From: Saccoglossus kowalevskii | Lineage: Eukaryota > Hemichordata > Enteropneusta > Harrimaniidae | Length of the DNA: 50,068 nt | Reading direction: 5' to 3' | NCBI RefSeq assembly: GCF_000003605.2 | Contig: NW_003111479.1 | Location: 137,858 to 187,925 of the forward strand | Shown here: in pieces, positions 1-50,068 of the stretch | Position numbering within the stretch: position 1 is the first letter of the stretch | How the letters are laid out: each line of letters starts with the position of its first letter | Made by a program: the position numbers and the translations under genes | Notes under the pieces: model-generated | The model's input: the letters and a program-made list of their open reading frames with translations, nothing else | What the model was told of the DNA's origin: nothing | The model's database searches: none

Positions 1-1778
1 ATCATTTTATTATTGGTCACGATTTACCATGGATCATCTCCTCATCCTTTGTAAACACCACATACACGATGTGCCGCCATCCAATGGCGGGATGAGCGGC
101 TTCCTTTGTGCACAATCAGCGTCAACTTCATGAGAGAAACACGACGCACTTGCTAAGCCAGACCGTCTGGTGGCGCCCTACTATTTCATCAATAACCAAA
201 TATACTATTATCCTGTTCCCGAATTGGACATTTGTTTATTTGGAGTAATTTCCAATTCTACGCTAAGTCTTTAGTAATTAATGATTCCACGTATTTATTT
301 GGCCGTTATTTGACAGACGTAAAATGCCATAATGTTAATTCGCGGAAATTTAAACACACTGATACTGATAGTGAATTAAAAATTTTCCAAAAAATACTAA
401 ATTTGTTATCCCATGGAAATAATTGAAATCAAAATATTTGGCAATATATTAAGTTTTGCATCGCATGCACACGATTGAAATATCATATAAAATGGGCTTA
501 ATATACTAATGTTGTATTTATTTAATTGTAAGAATGAGTTTACATCCTGGAATGGCCACGATGTACCACGGATCCATCCACCTTACATACCTCGTAATAC
601 GAATACAAATGAGATTGTAAAACACATTTCATTAAGTTTATTATCTAAAATAACAATATATATCAAAGTATAGTTTTCCATTTACATATTTTTAAATAAA
701 TAATTGCACTTTTCGTGGATATCATCTCACTGTAAATGAATATACAAGTCCCGTACGTTATGCTTAGTGAATATTTTTATTATTTTTTGTCAAAAGTCGT
801 ACTTTCGATTACTTCATCATGATCATTGTTTAAAAGCAGCGAGCGACATTCAATTTGTTCAAGATGTCGTCGCCCAGTTTAATAATAAAGATAAAAAGCT
901 ATTGCTGGTAAACACAACAATACATTTCAAGGTAAAACTTGTCATTAAAAATTCCAAAGAAATAATTGCACTTTTTATTGATATTACAATATTGTAAATG
1001 AAATTACCATTCCCGTGTCTGCTTTATTCATGTACAGGGGCAGTTTAGCTGACGATTAGCCAGGACAGATTGTATAGATTAAATCGACTTATTGCACATC
1101 GCAAGAACACTTACAACATTCAAACTGTCTGGGGACAAATAATTGTCCAAATGCGACGGTGTTAACTTTAGAAAAATTTTCATTCATCAAATCCAAACTG
1201 TTTGTTGCGTCAAATGGTTGTTAGTGTGAATGTATCACGGCAATGCAAACAAAACACTTAGCATAATTTATTTGTTCGATGTTAACACTGATCAATAAAT
1301 TACCGCATACATATGTATGAGGTTATATGTCAGTACATGTCCGAAATAACGCATTGTCAATGTAAATGTAATGTGCACGTAGTGTGGCTCTATGCGGTAT
1401 TCATAAATATTCATCATTGTTAATCAGCGTTTAACGCGTAAAAGAAATTTGCTCGACGAATATTTAACAACTGGGTTGTGACTCGCTAAACATCAAACAA
1501 AACATGATATGGTTGTACTCCGTCGTTAAAAAGTCATTACGAAATGCAAGTTATACTAAACTTGTTGTTTTCAACATAAATTATAAAGAAGTAGTATAAA
1601 TAATAAATTTGTGATACATTTAGTAAGTGAAATTCTTATAATAATAACTTTTTTTCTGCCAAAATAAATTGATTACCATTAAGTAAAATAACACTACGCA
1701 CGCTGTTTGCCAAATGTATTGCCGAATTTACGAAACATTGCACTACTGTGAGAAAACAACAGAAGATTCCGATCTTTC
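1..1778. other. 3' UTR and downstream flank, no second gene seen
   Basis: The part next to 1779 should be 3' UTR of the cyclase. Beyond it I see no supportable gene. There is a short perfect inverted repeat in a GC-richer patch (CCGCCAT-cca-ATGGCGG, 74-90). There is also a diverged direct repeat of about 70 bp: copy one from about 699, copy two from about 960, both starting TAATTGCACTTTT and sharing the TGTAAATGAA block. Confidence 0.5.
1267..1272 (-). terminator. Candidate polyadenylation signal
   Basis: TTTATT on the plus strand reads AATAAA on the gene strand, about 510 nt after the stop codon. It is the first such hexamer I see downstream. A second lies at 1023-1028. In AT-rich DNA this hexamer is common, so the assignment is tentative. 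Confidence 0.3.
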
Positions 1779-44689
<42,911 letters not shown>

Positions 44690-45347
44690 ATCTCGTACTG
44701 TCTCTTCCAACCAAAGATGTTTCTTTAACAAGGTACGAGCCTCACTCTTCTGTTCGAAATCCCAGGTATTCGGCTTTTATGGACTAGTTCGGAAAATGAA
44801 CGTGCATCTAAAGGGAACCATTTTCGGTGAAACGTTTCCCACGAATTGGAAAAAGGCGGTGCATAAACGAACTCGTGAAAAGAAAAGAAAAAAAACCATA
44901 AACCACAACGTTCGTTCAAATCTGAGCTACCAAGCAGTTCAGCTCCCTTAAGTTGATACAGAAAATTCTGGAAGATCCCATTATACATGGGTGTGATCAA
45001 ACTGCATAACAGGAGAGGCTGAATTACATTTTAGATTGAAGATACATTGATGAACAATAGTTAAAAGAAGAACGTCGAATATCTATACTGCTAGAGGGTG
45101 TACTTGTTTTTCACCCTATGATAAGCACAAGTTGTATATATGGTTTTAAAACATTTTTTTTATTTAACTAAGTACGCATTGCCAATGGCATTTTTCCAAC
45201 TTAACACTCCAACCATACTCAATACATAATTATTCACTTCACACATACTTAAACAGGTTTAGTGAATATAATTATAATAAATGTAACGCCGATTGCAAGT
45301 TGATGCTTTCGTTATGCCATATTTCATCAAATAACTAAATCCATACT

Positions 45348-45350
<3 letters not shown>
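44690..45350 (-). other. 5' leader and proximal upstream region
   Basis: Upstream of the ATG the same frame is open for 29 codons back to a TAA at 44777-44779. I see no TATA box or other core-promoter motif I would trust. A CAG acceptor-like site near 44748 leaves open a further upstream non-coding exon. Confidence 0.4.

Positions 45351-45420
<70 letters not shown>
45351..45420 (+). repeat. TG/CA dinucleotide microsatellite, 35 units
   Basis: An uninterrupted 70-bp TG run about 660 bp upstream of the start codon. The His-Thr frames on the minus strand are artefacts of it. Such alternating tracts can adopt Z-DNA. Confidence 0.95.
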
Positions 45421-45424
<4 letters not shown>

Positions 45425-45489
45425 ACCTTTACAGTAAAATATGAATTTGTCATTCGTCAAACATATATGTATATTCTTGGAATCTGTGT

Positions 45490-45543
45490 ATCGTGAAAAG
45501 CTCACGATAACCAGTGACTGCACTATAGTTATCGTGAGCTTTT
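45490..45543. repeat. Inverted repeat with two alternative hairpins
   Basis: 45496-45511 (AAAAGCTCACGATAAC) pairs perfectly with 45528-45543 over 16 bp with a 16-base loop. The first half also pairs with ATCGTGA at 45490-45496 through TCACGAT at 45502-45508, so the two stems exclude each other. The segment lies about 800 bp upstream of the start codon. Confidence 0.8.
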
Positions 45544-48500
45544 ATTTAAACTGCTTGTTAAATATTTGCATGAACTTACACAGCCATAGAAATCGACGCA
45601 TGCAATTTGGAGAGATACGCGGGCATGGGGTAAGATACTCAACTATTAATAAACACTACGATTTAGCAGTAAGTGTTTATCCATCACGTTTACATAGTAA
45701 GTAATGCCAGTATGTGAATATAGTGTCATTCGAGACTCGCTCTTCAAGAAAGTGGTATCAGTAAAAATGTAACATAAGACCAGTTTGTACAAGGACGTGG
45801 GTGTCACATGTTTAATTGTATTAATTGAAAAAGTCTGTATTTTCGTTAGCATTTCACGAAATGCATCATGTTATTTTAACGGAGCTGTTTAATGTCAATT
45901 GTGACGTAGCTGTAGCATGTACAGTACAGAGGGTTATGCTGTGAGTGATACTATCCCGGTATAGTCTTTTAAAGTGTACTTTCAGATAACTGAGACCCGC
46001 CTACGTCATCATTCACAAATAACAAGAGAAACTCACCAAACTACACATTTCTCCTCTGTCAAACGCACCAAAAAACGAGAACATTACGAAAAGCTAAGTA
46101 CAACACACGTTTTTGCTAAAAAGACCTACCTCAGGGAGCAATTAGCATGTTTGTGAAATTATTTCTGATACATTTTTCGGCAATTGACGTTTTACTGAAC
46201 AATAATTCAAGTATTCACCAGATTGGGTTATTCTGAATTAATGATCAATCTGTAAAACACTTCAACTATTGTTGACAACACTCATGCTGCTTACCATTAT
46301 CATACCAACCCAATCGAGGTAGGCTCGGAAAAGTCAATCATTTCCATTCTCCTTCTTATACACGTACTGAAGCTTGCTTTATTTTAATGAGGCTCTTTCT
46401 GTATCCCATGAATATATTCTATGAACCATTAACGGTAGCCATTTAAATACAAGTCCATTATTCCGGAGGTTGAGAATTATGAGATTATGAAAACGTGCTG
46501 GAAAACATGATGCAATCATTTTATTCTAAACATAGTTGCCGCATTCATCTTACTCCAATTATTTCACAAATCACAGCCGACAGGCAGATAATTAACAGCG
46601 GTAAGTAATATTACGTTGATAATTATCATCAATCGTTCACAGCGCCATGTCGGTGAATTGGTTGCAAAATTAAAACCACTCGATGTATGGGAATCATGGC
46701 TACTTGAGCACGTACAATGGATTGTACAATGGATCGTCATTTCCACCAACCCCAATATTAACATGTGTGTGTGCACAAATGTCACGATATTGAAGCTGTA
46801 TCAAACAAAGCAAACAAGTTGTAGCCTTCAAATATCTACTAATATTAATATCATTTAGTTGTACACCAATAGAGGGCGATGTAAACAATATTAGCTCCGC
46901 GCTTCACTTCACTTCCGGTGTGAAAATATGTATATTATTAGGCATTTTGGAAATTTTAAAAGTATCCGAACCGAATTGAAGATGCGTTTATGCAAATAAT
47001 TTTTGAATGTTATTATAAAAAATGCGTATCTGGAATTAGCGTCTCAGAAAAAAAAACATGAAAATGTTCAACATCGTGACAAGAAGACAGTTAAATTCTA
47101 CGGAAGAGCGGAGATTTTCTGTTCGCTGACTTAAGATAGAACTTAAGATAGCGAAACATAAATAATGTCAAACTGAATTGTTGCATACTCAAATGTAGCG
47201 TTAGTATTTTTAATACAAAGTGACAAACACTGACAGGGTTGCAGAAAAACACGTTATCACTTGATTTGGCGTTATGCTCTGACCCCAGGTTAAAAAATAT
47301 TACCGGGGTCAAAATAGATAGTTTTGTGATGAATCGAATATTGCGGAATAGATCATTACCGTCTTCTGTCAAATGAAGGAGTACGTAATATCAGTTCTTA
47401 TATAATCGTATTCCATCTTAAATGGCACAGAAATGCAATGATTGTTTGATAACAACTTCCAGTTGGGAAGTCCGATGCTTGTATTATTCCGAAGATTACT
47501 AAACCAGCGCCGTTGAATTTGTATTTGGTCTAACACGTCTTTCAAATAACATAATTTAAAATGACCATATATTTGTAATGCATAACAGATTTATAGCATT
47601 TATTTCAGAATCAATTAAAATTGAAATAAAGTAATACTAGTATATAATTACTTGTTTCTCTATTTTAGGGAGATTTTTTTTCATAAGCTTACAATAAGAA
47701 ACATTGACAATTTTGGACCCACCCTGTTAATCTAACGTCGCATTAAGCATTGTGCCTGTCACTTGAAGGTCATGAAAGGTAGTGAATACAAATGCATAGT
47801 TGTTAATTTGTTCGTTTTATCTTTATACAAAGAGTGGAATGATTTACTATGTGACATTAAATGATTATGAATCGCGTTTCAATGAGCATTTACGTTCTGT
47901 AATGTCGAGATTCGCGAAGAGTAACAATTTCTCTCTCAGTACTCGACAGTTTGAATGAATTCGTTAAGCGTTTAATACTACTATTGAATACGTGAATACT
48001 CCTTGGTATGATGAATGGTGGAAACATGACTTTTAGCCAAGATTTATCAGTGTTTTTTCCCCCGAATATTATCAGATTATTCATGAATTTAATATCCCCA
48101 TTAAAAATTGTTTCACCGATAAATTGCATTGAGCTTCACAAATAGTGTTTTTTGTTGTTGTTTTTTTAATCTTTCGCTAAAAATGGAATACTTATTAGTG
48201 TCACACGAATACTCTAGCAAATCCGATAGTGCTGCCTGATGACAAAGGAATATCGGGACTATGTGATAGAAGCCTTGAAGAAAATATACAAAAAAGTTGA
48301 TTATTTGTACACAGGTACAGTATTTATTCTGTGAAAAACAAACGGCTGAGAGGAACTGCTGCTCTTTAGAGCGCGATAGCGAAGCGTGAATAATGAGCGA
48401 GACGCAGCCCATCCTATTATTTAAGCGAACATCCCCGTCCGAGTCCCGTTCTTTATTATAATACACCGAAATGAAGACAAATATATGCAATACAAGACAG

Positions 48501-50068
48501 TACGCTTGAAAAGAAATATATCGACTGTGTGGTTGGCGAGTCGGGATTCGCCGACGCGCGCAAGCAAATGGCTCATTTTTGCACAATCATGGTAATAATC
48601 ATGATTTTATTAATGTAAACGGATCATTATGCGTTTAATTTATTGTTTAATTTATCTCAAAACTTTCCAACGCATGTTGCGTGTCACTATACAAAGAGTT
48701 TATTAAACAAAAACGGCTAAATACGTAACTTGGCAATGAATAATAGTGAATATATTTCTTTGATTTCTATTAATTAGGATGTATTTCTGAGTCACTATAT
48801 TGACACGGTTCAGATAATTCTTATTGTTGATTATAATTGATATTCTTGTGAAATGAACCTAGGTGGGAAGCTGACCTAATTTATTTACGAGAAACTTTTT
48901 TGGGTGTTTTTAGTACGCATTTTGATGTAGAAACTGGAATACATGTGTCTTACGTACGACACGCCCATTACAATACGTTGCTTTGCTTTGACTTTCCAAA
49001 TCACTTTTCGTGTAAACAAGTATCACATCATGACTGTACAGGGAAGTGATACTTCATATCACATGAAACATGAACGCTATTTTTCCAGATCAAGTCCAAC
49101 TGACCTACTGGCTATTACATTGTGAATATTTGACTATTTATGTGCCACTATGTACACCATGTGTTACAGATTTGTAGTAGGGAAACGAATTCTGGGTATA
49201 ATTATAGTGTACTCATTTTAGTGGAAAGATTGAATTCATAATGGCCGATGGATACCACTGCTAAACTATGAAACATGGACATTGTATTGAATAAATGGTG
49301 CGCCGTTTGGCTGTTCAGTCATCTTCCTGCAATAATTATACATACAGAGTGACTCGCAGTACGACCGATGTTAGCAACAACATATTCAAATCGCCACTGT
49401 CACAAATAATATATAGTGGATTGAGAAGATTATAATCAGCTACTTTAGCTTGTTTTATCACCATTGGTAACAAGATTGATATGAGATAAAAATAGAAGTA
49501 ACTTAAATTTAAAGAAGCATTATAGGGGACATTTCACTTCGGGGCAATCATACATTTGTGACATTATCAAAACATGTTCATTTCTACTTATACTACTCGT
49601 CAACTACAATAATAGTTGGACAGTAATTCAGCGCATTCAAGAGAGGAATTAGCATGTTTTATAAATAACCGCACTTGAAACAACGTCACAAAATGCCGGG
49701 GGTATTTAATTTAATACGTATTAGCTACTTCAAGGCTGAACATCAATGTGCAACGTCAAACGTAGTGAAACCAATACTGAAGTTGAAACACTCACCGACC
49801 AACTGCTTCTGTTAGAAGATATCGTACTTGGTCATAAACTGTTATTCGCCAAATTGAATCCAATCGACCAAATACCAACTCATGTTACAGATTCGTCGAA
49901 ACTAAAGAACTAACTTGTTTTTTGTTCCTTACAGTAGAACCACGTGTCTAGTTGAAGTCGGGTTTACGTGTACAATTATGACAGTCTAGAATTATGAGCC
50001 AATGACCAATTCTCATTATTTGCGTTTGGTGTACATGGATATCAATATTAGTAAAATATGAATGTGAT
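45544..50068. other. Upstream flank, no gene supported
   Basis: Open frames here are short or of biased composition and match nothing I recognise. The longest, 157 codons on the minus strand at 48113-48586, covers a GC-richer patch (about 48360-48440 and 48530-48570) but shows no domain, signal or splice partner that I can defend. One AGAGGGCG motif with CTCF-like flanks lies at 46866-46878. Confidence 0.5.

Noticed and set aside
44690-44731. Extending the protein upstream of the ATG at 44689
   Set aside because: The 14 extra codons begin only at TTG and a stop lies in frame just beyond; the ATG is followed directly by a good signal peptide.
45259-45523. His-Thr repeat proteins
   Set aside because: Translation of the TG/CA microsatellite.
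48113-48586. 157-codon minus-strand open frame upstream of the cyclase
   Set aside because: No recognisable domain and no evident exon neighbours; kept only as an unassigned stretch.

Overview
The window is animal (metazoan) nuclear DNA. It is AT-rich, with GT-AG introns, long non-coding stretches, microsatellites, short inverted-repeat elements and two 50-base N gaps at 14132-14181 and 26206-26255. I see no bacterial operon, rRNA, tRNA or CRISPR. The gene family and the loose layout suggest a non-vertebrate animal, perhaps a marine invertebrate. I cannot name the species.

One gene explains nearly all the convincing coding sequence. It is a receptor (membrane) guanylyl cyclase on the minus strand, running from an ATG at 44689 down to a stop at 1779. 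I assembled 17 coding exons by hand. Every junction has an AG acceptor, a GT donor and a matching phase, and the total is 4398 nt, or 1465 residues plus stop. The order is: signal peptide and ANF-receptor ligand-binding domain (exons 1-3), one transmembrane helix (exon 4), Ser/Pro-rich juxtamembrane segment (exon 5), kinase-homology pseudokinase (exons 6-10), signalling-helix coiled coil (exon 11), class III cyclase with all expected metal, guanine and catalytic residues (exons 12-16), and a roughly 408-residue Ser-rich basic tail in one exon (exon 17). Several small exons (6, 14, 15, 16) are easy to miss. The kinase-homology sequence and long tail resemble the invertebrate Gyc76C-type receptors (recalled family resemblance, not searched). 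The likely role is extracellular ligand sensing at the plasma membrane, coupled to cGMP synthesis.

Layout: 1-1778 is 3' UTR and flank. 1779-15675 holds exons 17 to 2, with introns of roughly 150 bp to 2.7 kb. 15676-43974 is a single 28.3-kb intron 1, which I read as non-coding and rich in repeats. 43975-44689 is exon 1. 44690-50068 is the 5' leader and upstream flank.

The rest is repeats. There are four short inverted-repeat (MITE or foldback-like) elements at about 3457-3590, 15017-15146, 17014-17290 and 23828-24071. There is a 14-copy 23-bp minisatellite (26868-27187), a 38-bp repeat carrying three POU octamers (34311-34410), a 12-bp repeat (38638-38700), several microsatellites, a duplicated segment beside a gap, and a hairpin upstream of the gene with two alternative pairings. 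No clearly undescribed biological system is visible. The most promising items are the unusual cyclase tail and the set of inverted-repeat elements.
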